Source of the DNA: Diplolepis rosae | Lineage: Eukaryota > Arthropoda > Insecta > Hymenoptera > Diplolepididae | Reading direction: 5' to 3' | NCBI GenBank assembly: GCA_030998225.1 | Contig: JAPYXD010000250.1 | Location: forward strand, 5,058,501-5,122,500 | DNA length: 64,000 nt | The notes under the pieces: generated by a model | Database searches by the model: none | Seen by the model: the letters and a program-made list of their open reading frames with translations, nothing else | Told to the model about the DNA's origin: nothing | Shown here: in pieces, positions 1 through 11,692 of the stretch | Numbering within the stretch: position 1 is the stretch's first letter | Layout: every line of letters begins with the position of its first letter | Made by a program: the position numbers and the translations under genes

Positions 1-987
1 GCTTCACTTAAATGAAAACATTTTACAGTCGTGTGACTTGGTTTTTTACAAATGAAACAAATAATTTGTCTTCAAGTGCTACGTTAAACCGGGTAGATTT
101 ATTGTTTTTATTATTAGTTGATTCTTCGGTTTTTAAATAATCCGTATTTTTATTTCTTCGCAGTGCAGAATTTGCAGCCAATTTTCGTTGAGTGTCTATA
201 GCATCATTAATTACTTCCCTGAATGTGCCCTTTTGTACTACGCGAATTTCTAGTTCAGGACGCAAACCGCGTTTAAAACATTAAATTACGTCTCTTTCAA
301 GGTTTTGTCTAAAATTATTGTCTACCTGACCATTATTATTGAGCCTGTGAGCATGTTCGATTTTATCGGCAATTTCTTCCATCCTAGCGGCATAGGAAAG
401 TACAATTTCTCTTTCCCATATAAATGTATTATCTAATTCTCCCTGTAACTGATATACGCTTTTCGCGTATTTCGCTATTTTTAGTTTTTCTATTCTTCTC
501 TGGTCGCATAAGTTGAACGAAAAATGCATTTTCTAGCTTCTCCAGATAATTTACCTCTTGATAATCTTGCGAGGTTTTCTTGAGCTGCAGGTATCGGTAG
601 CATTGCCTTTGCCTCCATGGACCCCTTAATAAATTGTGACAATGGGACGTTACTCCCGTCGAACAAAGGGACTACCTTTAACGCGTCACTTAATGATACC
701 TGCTGACTGTTGGGTATGGCTATGGCCATTTCTTCATTATTTCCTATTATGGGATTATCTCGATTTACGACTTCCGTGTCGCTTCTGTCTTCGTCGCTGT
801 CGTTGTTATTAATTATGGAGTCGCGTGCCAATGAGGTTTTTAATTTCTCTTTCAAAGTTTTATTATCTATTGTTATTATTGTTGAGCTTAGCAAATTAGA
901 TTTGTCAAAATAAGATAAATCGTTCGTTAGATTTTGATCTTGATTACTAGATCCTGTTAGAATTTGTTTTTTTATTTTTAATAACAA
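1..987 (-). pseudogene. Ty3/gypsy-type gag remnant
   Basis: Three overlapping minus-strand reading frames (987-490, 529-281 and 265-23) read in order like one Gag broken by frameshifts. The first contains a stretch close to the Gag at 54488: 'LSDALKVVPLFDGSN' here against 'LRDALMVVPEFNGRN' there, followed in both by a 'SGEAR/TGEAR' motif. The second matches the later part of that Gag ('LSYAARMEEIADKI' against 'ISYANRIRDIGTRI'). The third contains a 'TIERKLEAQ'-like segment ('DTQRKLAAN'). No zinc knuckle or pol is visible, because the element runs off the window start. It is a dead fragment of a relative of the large LTR element at the other end of the window. Confidence 0.7.
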
Positions 988-1544
988 TAAAATCTGAAAT
1001 GAAGTATGTATTTTTTCATCAGGAAGTAAAATAATGATCTAAAGATATAATTATATCAAATATTTAAATTAAATAAATAATCGCTCAATTGTAAATTTAT
1101 AATGCTTAACAATAAATTTCTTAACTTATCCTCAAGGTGAGATCTCTGCGTGATTTTAAAACATATTTTATCGAAAATTTAGTTCAAAGAAATGTTTATA
1201 ATAAATATATTTTCTTTTCTATTTTGTTATTAATCTTTGTCTTGTCTTCTTAACTGACTGTGGGTTTCCCGGCCGAAGCACCAGAAAAAAGGAAATATGT
1301 CTCTTTATACCTCTCTTTTCTATAGGTGGTTTCCTCTCCCTTTAGTAACTTCCCCGAATTTTCTTTAGACCTTGCCTGTGCCTATGCTACACTCAAATAC
1401 GTCGCTGGACGTGACATATCATTTCATATATCGTATACGCTGTGCACATTAACTTTTCTCCTCTGTAGTTGCTTGCTTTTTTTTCTCTCCTTTTTTGTAT
1501 ACTGGGCATATTATGGCTTCCTTCCAAATCTCCGGCAGCTCTCT
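988..1544. other. No gene seen; AT-rich spacer
   Basis: AT-rich sequence with a pyrimidine-rich part after 1300. No conserved domain, RNA gene or clear inverted repeat was recognised. Confidence 0.4.
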
Positions 1545-1900
1545 TTAACCTTCTGATGCTCCTTTCCTTTCAAATGATACGTTTTCTAGCCTTTCCCTAA
1601 ACTTTCTGATTTCTTCCTGCGACCAGTCTTTGATTTCTATTTCTAACTTCTGCGCGTCTATTTTTTCTATCCCTTTTCTTATTCCTGCTATCATTCCTCC
1701 CATGTTTCTTCCCTTAATGGTATCCCTTCTCGAGTGTTGAGCCATCCATGTGTATTTTTTGAAAATTTTCCTTCGATTACTTTCCAACCTTTTCCATCTA
1801 AACATGTTTCCTGAAATCGTACAATATCGAATTGCTGTATGTATTTCCAGAAATCTTCATTCATATTTTTCAGCCCTGCGATGTTCTATGAAAGTACTTT
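1545..1900 (-). pseudogene. Non-LTR retrotransposon endonuclease fragment
   Basis: Read on the minus strand, about 1900 to 1805 gives 'NIAGLKNMNEDFWKYI' and then 'FDIVRFQETC', which fits the start of an APE-type endonuclease (N-x-A-G, then the Q-E-T catalytic box). The frame continues to 1545 with a 'GRNMGGMIAGIRK' segment, matching the conserved G-R-x-x-G-G-x-x-x-G stretch of the same domain. A stop codon lies just before the N-I-A-G motif, and nothing recognisable as reverse transcriptase follows. It is probably a truncated copy of a LINE-type element from a different clade than the R1-like copies nearby. Confidence 0.6.
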
Positions 1901-2217
1901 CACTCGTTTCTCTCCTTCCCTCTCTTGCATCTTTGTATGTTTTCTTCTTCCTTTTTATTTTCCTTTCCCCTTTTCCTTAATCACTCTTCTCTTTGTAACG
2001 CTATTTTTTCGCTGCTTGGCACATCGCACGATTTCCTTTTGAACGTCTTTCTCTTCACTTGTGTTATCATGGTTAATGTAATCATCATTATCATCAGAAA
2101 ATATGTAATTTTTACAATTTGAATCAGCTGTATGGTATAAGCTGTCTTGAAATTTGATGTTTTGATATCAAATATCTATCATGCATGTGCTACACAGTTT
2201 TCTCGAGAAATTCGACT
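1901..2217. other. No gene seen
   Basis: Pyrimidine-rich, AT-rich sequence. It may include further decayed retroposon sequence upstream of the endonuclease fragment, but no motif supports a call. Confidence 0.3.
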
Positions 2218-2421
2218 TTATTCGTCAACATAGTTTCCTTCAAGCGTAATACATTCATTCCAATGCTTCTCTAACTTTTCGATGCCTTTTTTGTAGAATG
2301 ATTCGTCTTTGCTCTCAAAATAGGCCGCAGTTTCGGCAGTCGATTCTTCACTGGAGCCAAATCTCTTTCCCTGGAGAATTTTTAGAAAAGTGTATAAATG
2401 TTTGATAAAGTATAATCCCAA
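2218..2421 (-). pseudogene. mariner transposase C-terminal fragment
   Basis: The minus-strand frame ends with 'KGIEKLEKHWNECITLEGNY', the characteristic C-terminus of mariner transposases (F-Y-x-x-G-I-x-K-L-x-x-R/H-W then x-C-I-x-L-x-G-x-Y). It is preceded by 'LQGKRFGSSEES', which fits the conserved L-x-G-K-R-F segment. The catalytic D,D34D core is not recognisable upstream, where the sequence is full of stops. It is a dead fragment of roughly the last fifth of the protein. Confidence 0.75.
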
Positions 2422-3015
2422 TAGTGTGAGCGTGTTAGGTATGTCAGAAAATGTATATGATTACCCCAATAAAAATATGACTGTTGGCTCTCAAACACAC
2501 GTTGATGCAATTGTATAATATTTGTCCCATGCAAGGTACTTTTCAAAAATTCTAAAGCCACCTGAAATTCTCTGTGAAATTTTTACGCGGAACAATATCA
2601 TACCTGTAATTGAAGACAATGGCGCAGAAGATTGAGGGTGTTTTCATCAATATAGATTAACTTGATTCGTGACAGGTGAGGGGTCTCGCGATAATCATGC
2701 ACCCCATAATGAGTGTTTGAAAATCGTACTAAATGGTGGTGTAAAATTGTCATGGTCCAAACGTCTCTGCTCTGGAGGGGTCAAGGTTATAATGTCTCTA
2801 ACTTTATGTATCGTTTCTTCTCATGTCGGAGGTAGAGAATTTGAAATTGGCAGAGGTGAAATGGTGAAACGTCTTTAATAGGAGAAAAAAAACCTCTGCT
2901 CCAGCGTCTTTCTGTTTCTGATGTTAGAAATGAAACGTTTGAATGCGCCCGTTTAGTTAACCAGGGAGCCACGACAGCTAGGCGAGAATAAAAATTCCTC
3001 TTCTCACCGGCGCGA
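2422..3015. other. No gene seen
   Basis: Sequence between the mariner fragment and the R1-like remnant. Open frames here are short and show no motif. Confidence 0.35.
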
Positions 3016-4090
3016 CAGCCCGACTCGCCCGGGGCGCGCGGCCACAGATATAGGTCCCAATGCGATTTTCACTGGTCTTCCCCGATGTTGCGCTCCCTAA
3101 GCCCGTCGAGAACCTTTTTCCTCATCACTGACGTGATGAATGACTTGATGTCCTCCCAGACACTGTGAGGCTGGAGGATGAGAGGTACCATTATGTCAGG
3201 AATGACCCCAGCACTCACTGTCCGACCGACACACCCCGTCTGCCGAAGACAAAGAGTGTGCTTCGCATCGTCTACAGAGAGACTGCATTAGCGACACGAC
3301 TCATGGTCTTTCTTCTTAAAGCGTTTCAGGTACGCATTGAAGCAAACATGGTCCGCAGGCGCTTGCGCGAAATGAAAGCTGGCTTCTCCTTATTTCAGAA
3401 CTTTCCCTCCTGAAGACAGAAGTTAAAGACTTCCAAAAGGATCTCCGGGTCTATCGCAATCACCTCTTTGAAGATTCCATTTAGCACCATATCAATCCTC
3501 GGAGCCGTGTTGGCTTTGAGCCTCCCGACCGCTCTCTTTAGTTCTTCGAGGTGAAAAGATCTTCGCATCGGACCATGCAGAAACTTTGGTGATGTCTGTG
3601 GAATGATTTCACTTGTGGTAATAAGCATCGCACGATGTACTTGACTTGATCGAGACTGCCTAAGCAGGGGGTCTTTTATTTAATCACCAATCTTTCCGTA
3701 ACTATTTGCGAGGCGAGACCCCACGTGTCCTTTTCGACCTCACCAATCAAATCTTCACAGCACTGAAAGTGGCTTTTCTTTATGCTGAGTCATATTGTGC
3801 TCCAGGAGAAGCTCCTTTCTTTGCCGCCTCTTCATGTATTCACAGGGTGACTCCGTTCCTGTATGCTAAAGTCGATGCACCGGTGGTCGCTCAAGGTGGT
3901 CACCTCGAGTAAGCACCAGTCGCTTCTCCTTGAAGCAAGATGGGGCGCAGCAATTGTGAGGTAGCAGTTGTACTCACGCACCCCGTTCAAAAAAAAACCT
4001 TGCTTCGGTCTTTAGAAAGTACCCGATGCCATATTGGGGGTTGCACACAAGGATTCTGGCCCTCCTCGATGCTTCCTGATACCAGGCACA
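3016..4090 (-). pseudogene. R1-like retrotransposon ORF2 remnant
   Basis: On the minus strand 3628-3395 reads 'EELKRAVGRLKANTAPRIDM' and 'LEVFNFCLQEGKF', the opening blocks of an R1-clade reverse transcriptase (the usual 'APGIDGVPNE' is damaged here). At 4090-4030 the nucleotides closely parallel 38940-39000 in the second R1 copy, which is endonuclease sequence, so the order endonuclease then reverse transcriptase is kept. Around 3160-3070 a frame reading 'WEDIKSFITSVMRKKVLDGL' before a stop may be the ORF2 C-terminus. Most of the fingers-palm-thumb region, including the catalytic F/Y-x-D-D box, is not recognisable. The copy is inactive through frameshifts and deletions, and its 5' side was interrupted by a mariner. 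Confidence 0.7.
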
Positions 4091-4497
4091 ATTTATAATA
4101 TATTATTTTGCGTGCAAAAATGTCGAGTTCTTGAGCCGAATAAGTGTTATTCGAAGGAACTTTTGATTTACTTCTTTAATTTAAAGAAATCTGCAGCTAA
4201 GGCGCATTGCTTGCTTGTAGAAACATATGGTGAGGCTGCCGTAAGTGAGAGAAATTGTCTTGAGTGGTTTCAAAAGTTTAAGAACGTTGAATTTAACATC
4301 GAAGACAAAGAACGTAGCGGAAAGTCGAAGGTGTACGAAGACGCGGAATTGGAAGCATTCTTGGATCAAGATTCGTGCCAAACGCAAGAAGAACAATACA
4401 ATGGACAACACTTTGAATAAAACATAAGATTCCGTTCTTTCTCAATAAATGCTGAATTTTTTATAAAAAACGGCGGGAACTTATTTCGTACACCTTA
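4091..4497 (+). mobile_element. Truncated mariner inserted in the R1 copy
   Basis: The plus strand encodes a mariner transposase N-terminus: 'FNLKKSAAKAHCLLVETYGE' (first helix-turn-helix), then 'EWFQKFKN', 'DIEDKERSG'-like residues and 'YEDAELEAFLDQD', with the frame closing after 'SCQTQEE'. About 80 bases further on the sequence ends in 'CTTATTTCGTACACCTTA', a typical mariner 3' inverted repeat next to a TA. The second DNA-binding half and the whole catalytic domain are missing. The 5' inverted repeat is not evident, so the left end is truncated. R1 sequence lies on both sides, so the mariner arrived after R1. Confidence 0.75.
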
Positions 4498-5205
4498 TAG
4501 ATGACATATTTTTGCCTCATTTAGTGCATGTCAGGCACTTCAGGGGGGGCCCTACACTCCTTGGACCTGTGCGTTGTGTCTTTACACCTCCAGCAATATC
4601 CCTGGCACCTATAGTACCGGGTAACCTCGGAATGCTCCTGGATGCGGCAGTTCGACCACCTGACCTTCACCTTCCCCGGCTGGAGGAGCTTAGAGCGTCC
4701 GCCTCTACCAGCTAAATTACTGCAGTCCTCACTCCGCCGAAACGGGTGTGAAGCTGGCACGGCTCATTTAGGCTGGGTTTTCCCAACGCTCCAGCGAGCG
4801 TAGCACCCACCTCTTCTTTCTGTACGGTCTCGTCAAGTTCCCTACTTTCCAGGGACCTTCTCGAAACCAGGGCTCTAATTTTTTCCCTTAACCTGACTGC
4901 TTTGTCGAACGTATTTTGAATGGCCGAGATAAAAGACCTCTAGTCCTATCTCCCGGGCATTTCCTTCAAGATATCAGCGTAGGATTGGCTGTCCCTCGCG
5001 AATACCTTGATGGCGTCACCCAACATAGTGGGTGGGGAGCGCTTCAACATATTTTCCTCCTTCTCATCCCATGCCTTCTGCACCGGTTCTTCTACATTTT
5101 ATTCTTCTTTTTCTTTTTGTCCCTTTTATTGGTCAAGTTTTATTCCCCGTCCTCTTTGGGGGTCCGGCTCCCGGCGTCTGCTGCGTAGCTGGGCGATCAA
5201 CACCT
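4498..5205 (-). pseudogene. R1-like ORF1 (Gag-like) remnant with CCHC motifs
   Basis: The minus frame from 4760 to 4521 contains 'KVRWSNCRIQEHSEVTRYYR' followed by closely spaced Cys and His residues (C-x-G-Y-C-x-x-C, H-x-x-x-x-C). This is the zinc-knuckle end of an R1-clade ORF1 nucleic-acid-binding protein. Upstream (to about 5205) only short fragments of the frame survive. ORF1 would chaperone element RNA in an intact copy. The ORF1/ORF2 junction was lost where the mariner inserted. Confidence 0.6.
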
Positions 5206-5345
5206 TCGGACTGCGACTTGTTTCGATCACTACAGAATTCTCTTCATGGAACTATGCTGTCTTTAAGAGAGGTCTGTGAAAACCACTTGATTCAGTACTT
5301 CACCCAGAAACCCCAGGAGTTCTATACTGATACACGGAAAAAATA
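5206..5345 (+). pseudogene. Second mariner transposase C-terminal scrap
   Basis: The plus strand reads 'LFRSLQNSLHGTMLSLREVC' followed by 'YFTQKPQEFYTD', the L-F-x-S-L-Q-x-x-L-x-G and F-Y-x-D-G-I blocks near the end of a mariner transposase. It stops in a lysine run and is joined to R1 sequence on its left. Its sequence differs from the fragment at 2218-2421, so a different mariner lineage is likely. Confidence 0.6.
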
Positions 5346-8170
5346 AGTACTGGGAAATTCACATGACAGAGTGCTCGAATTTCAGATGCGTTCAAAAGTT
5401 ACTTAAAACTAGAAGTACCATTCTTGCACAATTAGATCAACAATCCTGGAAAAAGTATAGAACTTTTCAAAAGTATTCAGTAGAAAGTCTGTGAAAATTC
5501 TGAGTACGCAAAATGTATAGTTTCTATCAATTTTCGAGAAAATAAAGTTTAAAGATTGGAAATTTCTAAGATTTAATATGAAATTCTTAAGATAGTACTG
5601 TCGGCAGGTAGCTAATCAAATCAGTACTTTTTCTTATTTGCTTCACGCAGTATCTAAATTTGTCAACGTCGCATGAGAAAGCAACTATATATGTGTGTAT
5701 AGCAGATGACTTCTTACGATACGTGAATGGCGCGCGCTTTCACTTATTCTGCGACGTTGCCACATCTATTTAATCGCCGTCGGTTACTGGAGAAAAATTA
5801 TATTTTTGCTTACTTAATTGGATTTTGCTACGCTTTCACGTATCCTATTGAAATGTTTCAACTTGCAAAATGATGCTTATATTATCAATCAATGCACCAG
5901 TTGTTTTTATTGAAATCTGAACAATAGTTATGGCGGGATTTTTAAATAAACTCGGTTTCCCATAAGGTTAGGTTTTAATCGTCTCAAAATGCAATTACTA
6001 ATTACTCCCCTCCAATGTACCCTAGGTCCTCAAAAATTTAACAGTACTACCGTAATATTGGCAGATAGAGCTCGCACAGCACTCGTGCATCAAAACCATA
6101 TAAATAAAACCATATGGCTACCGAAGCACTTCCGATATTTCCCAAAAAATTTTGGGTACATTTTATCTATAGAAAATGCAGGGTCGTGTAAGAAATCGCT
6201 GCGCCTTGTTTCACCAACAATTTTATACAATAAAGAAGTTTGAAGAATTATTATGTCTTTACATTTTTAAATGATGAGATTTTTAGTAAATTAATTACCA
6301 AATTGTAAATTATTAAATATAAGAATTTCATAATTTCTGAAGTTTATGTCAATTTACAAAGCAATAAAAATTGTGCGTATCTAAGAAAATGACACTGACA
6401 ACTGCGCATCGTCGCAGTAAAATATCCACAAGACTTTTAAGCGCAGTCCAAGAATTTTCCTTTGACTCGTCTAGCAGGTATTCGTCTCTTTCTAATCAAA
6501 TTATTCAGTCCAAACTCTTTTAAAATCTAAAGTACTTTTTAGAAGAAGTATTTGCATTTCTATAATTGTTTCAAAAACTATACAATAAAATTTGAAAGAA
6601 TTGCGTTCTTTGCCTGTGCTTGAATTAATCTAGGGCATTCTTCCTTTTTTCGATGAAGTTCTGAGCTGCTTCATAAAAAGTGAAGAGGTTCTTCGGAAAA
6701 ATTTGTCCTGTGCAAAAGTCTAGGACTGTCAAGTAAATTTCTCATTACTTATTTTTTCTGTGAAGAACCATGGCTCTGCCCGAAAAATGGCGAAATGATG
6801 TCGATTATAGTTAAGAAAATTTGGTTTGAAAGGATTGAACTTACTCTGATTTAAGCGTCTCTATTTCATTTAAAAACGCTACGGACTTCTTCGGTCAACT
6901 AATATTCAAATTTATTGCCTGTGGAATAATGATAATTAAATAAAAGATATATATTCTAACCTTAATTTTACATTTGACGATGGAGTGAGGTTAGGTTATA
7001 ATTTTTCTTTTTGAAATAATTATGGACTACTATTTTTCGTCACGTATCGTATAAACAATATTTATTAAAAAACAGTGGTATTTACAAAGTTCGGGGCTTT
7101 ATATTGCACCCCTGGCAACCTAACCTTGAACTCGACTAATATACAGAGTTGAGCGCCAGGTTATTTCATTAAAATAACCAAAATTACTATTTAAATGCAA
7201 AGTATGAATTGACCGGCCCACTCACACACAAAATGACCGCGGAGAGCGCGGGGTAAGGAGCAGCGTCACTGCTCTCGATCAGGGACACTTGGTTCTACGA
7301 TTATTTAAAGTTCTGACATAAGGAGAGAGAAGATCAAAGACTACCTGAGATCCTTCGGCGACCCCGCCAGCATCCTCGGCCTGCCATCCTTGAATTTTTA
7401 ATTGAAGAATATGGATCTCAAAGTGTTATTTGTTACTTGGCACACTTGCCACTTCGAACGCCGAACAGAGAATGAATAAATATAGCGAGATCCGCTGGCG
7501 TGCTCGCGAAACCGGAAGACGGTGGCGCTTACAAAGCTTACGACATTACCGACATTTACGTCGAGTTCTTATTCGCGAGCGACAGGTGGCGAAAGTACGC
7601 CGATCTTTAGCGCTGCCACGTGGCGATCAACGAAATTAACCTCGTCGCATAGACTATTATGTTGACAACCTGTCAACAAAGCGACGGCGAACTCCTCTCC
7701 TTGGTGTTCTTGAGCAGGCGAGTATTGATCGCCATCGACCGGACGGTGATCTCGTGGTGCTCGCATGTCTTGAAAAGAAATGAAAATAATAAGAATTAAA
7801 ATGTTATTAAAATTATTAGTGATCGGAATCCTTGGTCTGGCAGTCAGGAATAGGTTCCCCGGGAGTCTAACCTCTCCCCTGAGGTAAACTAATATTTACC
7901 ATCCTGTATATAATAATTAAAAGAACATAATTATAAGTTAAAGTCAGGAGCCTCCCGAGCACATTACGCTCGACCCCTGACTTTCGACTGTCGCAGACAG
8001 CCTCGGGCATGATTCTCTGCTCCAGGTTTGGACAAATTATAGATTTTTAAAACAATCATTGTGCGTGGACAAGTACCACGTCACAATATATATATATATG
8101 AAAATAACTGCCCTTTTGCAGATCTTACTGGATAACACAGAAAATTAGGCCTCCTATAAACTCACTCGTA
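5346..8170. other. No gene seen; non-coding stretch with a GC-richer island
   Basis: Mostly AT-rich. Short 'GGTTAGGTT'/'CCTAACCTT' patches (near 5965, 6995, 7115) are dispersed and not an array. The segment around 7200-8040 is GC-richer and includes short inverted segments (for example near 7925-7990), which might be an old LTR or MITE. I could not find a partner copy or a coding motif. Confidence 0.35.
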
Positions 8171-9652
8171 AGGTAAAAGCACCAATAGCCGGACGGTACC
8201 CAATAGCCGGACAGAGCCATGAATTTTTCTCAAAATTAGAGATTTACGAATCACTTATCGCTATTTTGGTGTACCGTATACAAACCTCGAAACGTACACT
8301 TTAAAAAAGTGAAAAATTTGTTGAATTAGAAATTAAAACTTCGCCAAGAAAAAATAATTTCTCTACTGAAGCACAAGGCTGGTCGAAATGTAGCGAAATC
8401 TGCTCTATAAACTAACTGACACGTTGTCTTTGTTAAGCAAATAACATTTACATTTACCCTGATTTTTCATTTCAATACGTATTACACTGAAGTCAATTTC
8501 TTTATCTACATCATAATATTTTTCAAAATTAAAAAAAATTTTACTTTAATTAAATATTCTAAATCCGGTTATTAGGTCAATGAATATTCGTTTTGCCTAA
8601 CCGAACGCGTGTCCGGAGCTACATTGCACTTATTTTGTTTTCGCTCTAGTCACCGGACGAAAAGGTTATTACAAAAACGAATGCGAATTTTAAAAAGTGC
8701 TGTTGATATTTTCGAGAAAATTGGGTAAGTATTTGATTGTTTTCAATTCATAGAAGATATCTATCTGATAAAACATTAGGTAAATTACTTTAAACATATT
8801 TTACTTAGTCAAATATGAAATCCAACCTCAATTGATATTTGACGTTTATTTTCTTGTTGATTTTACATTGAGAACAATGAAAATATGGATTTCAGAGTGA
8901 AATTTCCCCACTTTTTGATCTTTTTAAATGATAATTTTCAATAATAATTTTGTCCTTTAAATTATTATTATATATTATTTTCAATAATAATGATTGATAA
9001 TGAATAATTTTTTAAAGAAATAATGTTTGAATTATGGATTTGCTGAAAATCTGATATTTTGAGAAAGTATTTTCATTTTAACATATGTATTTTCTAGGTT
9101 TTATGTATTTGGTGTCTTTATTATAGATCATGGAAAAAGTATCAGAAAAAAAGATTAAAAAGCTTTATACCAAAGCGGATATTATTAATGTGATTGAGGA
9201 TATAAGGCAAAAACGATTGACAATTAGTGCTGCAAGCTCTAAATATAATATATTCTATTTGTAAAATCTTTTCAATACTTTTTTTTTATAAGCACAGACT
9301 TAAAAAATGTTTCCTTAAATATTTCCCAGTGTTTATTATGCTTAAACAATATCAAATCAATATCAATCAAATTATAATATTCTCTTGTCCGAGTATTGGT
9401 GCAGCGCTGTCCGGCTATTGGATCAATTCACTTCACCCGTCAGGCAATTGGCTCCAGAGCATTATTTAATGAAAAGAATTATTAAAATGGATTATTCAGA
9501 TTTAACACAACTCTGGACTTTTTTTTATAGTAAGGAGGACACATACATCAAAATAATCGCGGCAATTCTTGATTCCGCATCACATTTAGAACGATTAATA
9601 CAAAAAATTGAATGACATTTCCTTAGACGTCCGGCTATTGGTGCTTTTACCT
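8171..9652 (+). mobile_element. pogo-like Tc1/mariner-superfamily transposon with TA duplications
   Basis: The ends are perfect inverted repeats. The left begins AGGTAAAAGCACCAATAGCC at 8171 and the right is its complement ending at 9652, each flanked by TA (8169-8170 and 9653-9654). The CAATAGCCGG box is repeated just inside the left end and again in inverted, degenerate form at 8566-8580 and 9406-9417, as expected of subterminal transposase-binding sites. Inside, only an N-terminal psq-type helix-turn-helix is readable (see 9130). No DDE core was found, so the copy is probably internally deleted and non-autonomous. Confidence 0.75.
9130..9263 (+). pseudogene. psq/pogo-type helix-turn-helix fragment
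   Basis: Starting at an ATG at 9130 the plus strand reads 'KKLYTKADIINVIEDIRQKR' and then 'ISAASSKYNI' before a stop. The spacing of 'Y-T-x-x-D-I-x-x-A/V-I-x-x-I' followed by 'S-x-x-x-A-A-x-x-Y-x-I' is that of the psq helix-turn-helix opening pogo/Tigger transposases. This would be the DNA-binding N-terminus of the element at 8171-9652; the rest of the protein is not visible. A short open frame at 9470-9615 could be a leftover of the C-terminal region. Confidence 0.6.
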
Positions 9653-9933
9653 TAGATACGATAACTTAATATCGATTTGAATTAGAAAATCAAATAATGT
9701 AACAATTTTAACTGAATGAATTGATTTTCAGTTAGCAAGGGTTATCAAAATCATTTAAGACCTTCATTTTCACTTTATATGTTTTTTGGCGTATATTACT
9801 AGTCTTATTCATTTAATCTTATTTATACAAATTTGAGATATTCAATTATGTTGAAATATTGCATTATTCAAGTCTAATTGGCAGATTCCGAAAATAGAAT
9901 TGATAATGCAAATTAAACAAAAGAGAAAATAGT
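9653..9933. other. Short spacer between the two DNA transposons
   Basis: AT-rich sequence with no feature seen; it ends at the 9-bp target duplication of the MULE-type element. Confidence 0.5.
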
Positions 9934-9942
9934 CTGGAAATC
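9934..9942. repeat. 9-bp target site duplication, left
   Basis: CTGGAAATC, identical to 22259-22267 and directly abutting the first base of the long inverted repeat. Confidence 0.9.
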
Positions 9943-10071
9943 AGGTGCGTAAACCTGGAAGTACCACCATGTCCAAACAATGTATACCCTAAGCCAAAAT
10001 TAAGGGCTCATTTAGGGCTAATTTAGTACCCAAAAGCCAAATTTAGGGCCCTGCATTTTTTTTAAATAATG

Positions 10072-10111
10072 CATGGTACTGCCAGCTTGACGTCATGCCA
10101 GCAGTACCATG
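10072..10111. promoter_or_regulatory. 40-nt palindrome centred on TGACGTCA (copy 1)
   Basis: A near-perfect palindrome running from CATGG to CCATG with the CRE/ATF core TGACGTCA at 10088-10095. It is one of six in the arms of the MULE. A role as transposase site, hairpin or bZIP-factor site is inference. Confidence 0.65.
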
Positions 10112-11355
10112 GACCAAATATTGGTTGTATCAACTTTTTTCTTTCACAGGAATTAAGGGCTCATTTAGGGCTCTTACATGGCCCAAAAACGAAATTTTCA
10201 AAAACCACCCCTATGCCTAGAAAAACAACCCTCTTTTTAAATAATAAGCCCTCCAGAAATTAAAGTGTACCAGAATTTTGGGCTTTTTTTGGGCTCTTCA
10301 AAAACACCTCTATTGATTTTTGGGCTCCAACCCTTAACACCAAAATGCACCCCTGTATGCCCATATAGAGAAGACTTTGAATAAAATTAATCTTTTTTTA
10401 AACTTTAAGGTCTAGGGAGACACTCTGATTTTTGGGCTCTTCGACAATACCTCTATCGATTTTTGGGCTTCACCCTTAACACCAAATCGCACCCCCGTAT
10501 GGCCATATAGAGACGACTTTGACTAAAATTCATCTTTTTGCAAACTTTATGGTCTAGGGAGACTCTCTGATTTTTGGGCTTCAACCCTTAACATAAAAAT
10601 ATATAAACCACGAGGTGACACGAACAAAAATTTTAGTAAATTGCAATTAAACCGGCAGGGAAAATTTCTTTAAAAAATGTCCAAAATAATTCCTAATAAC
10701 AATAAAATAGTATACATGGATATGATAATAATTGATATTTCTGTAAATGTTGCTTGAAAAATCAATATAAAATGGACTGTCGGGAAAGATGATATTTATA
10801 TTAAAAAATTAAATGGGTATATGACAATGGTCTTTTTCAAGGAGGAAAAAGACCTCTGAGGATAGCATTAAAAAACAAAATTGTCAGTCAGCAAAGCCAA
10901 ATGTCGCGGATTGATTTTTAACCCTTTCAGTCACAGGAGCCATTATAGTGGCCACCTTTTTTATTTTCCTTTTTTGTCATTAAATTTTTGAAAGCACGCA
11001 CAAAACTGGAAATTTTTTGCATTTTTAGTTAGTGAAATACTTCTACTTTAGTGTGATCAAGATATTTTATGAATTTATAAAAATGAATTATTGTCATAAA
11101 CAAAGGTATGCGGAAAAAAGGGTGTTTTTGTGGATTTAATTCGTTATTGGCGAAATTTGATTATAAACACCTGCTAAAAATACTTGGAACTTATTGGCTT
11201 ATTATCCAACAAAAAATTACTATCATTGGATTTATAAACATTCTTAATCGCTATCCAATATGGCAACCGTAATTATGAAAAATTGACAATTTTTTTAATT
11301 TACAGGTCAGTACCCAAAAGCCAAATTTAGGGCTCTGCATTTAAAAAAAATAATG

Positions 11356-11395
11356 CATGGGACTGCCAGCTTGACGTCAAGACAGCAGTACCATG
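11356..11395. promoter_or_regulatory. 40-nt palindrome centred on TGACGTCA (copy 2)
   Basis: Core at 11372-11379; a few mismatches in the flanks break the outer symmetry. Confidence 0.6.
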
Positions 11396-11692
11396 GACCA
11401 AATATTGGTTGTATCCACTCTTATCATCCACAGGAATTAAGGGCTCATTTAGGGCTCTTACATGGCCCTAAAACGAAATTTTCAAAAACAACCCCTAGCA
11501 CTGAACAGACTACCCCAAAGAATAAATATGCACTAAGTCCAAAATTGAACGAATCAGAATTAAGGGCTACTTTTAGGTTCTCCAATTCATCCCAAAATAA
11601 TTTTCAAAAATCATCCCCCAACATTTAAAAACTACCCTAAAATCAAAGTGACACATTAAGTACAAAAAGAGTATAGAAAATGATTGGAATAT

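Larger units (their letters stand above)
9943..11692. repeat. Left terminal inverted repeat of the large MULE
   Basis: Inverted counterpart of 20241-22258. Landmarks in order: the terminal AGGTGCG, a palindrome at 10072, blocks of 'TTTTTGGGCTC' and 'CACCCCTGTATG', a non-GGGCTC segment 10620-11300, a second palindrome at 11356, and an inner border near 'GTATAGAAAATGATTGGAAT'. The 10620-11300 part resembles the internal segment of the Penelope-like insertion at 48060-48400. Confidence 0.85.

Noticed and set aside
5960..7130. GGTTAGGTT / CCTAACCTT patches as telomeric (TTAGG) repeats
   Set aside because: Isolated short matches, not arrays; such words are common in insect intergenic DNA.
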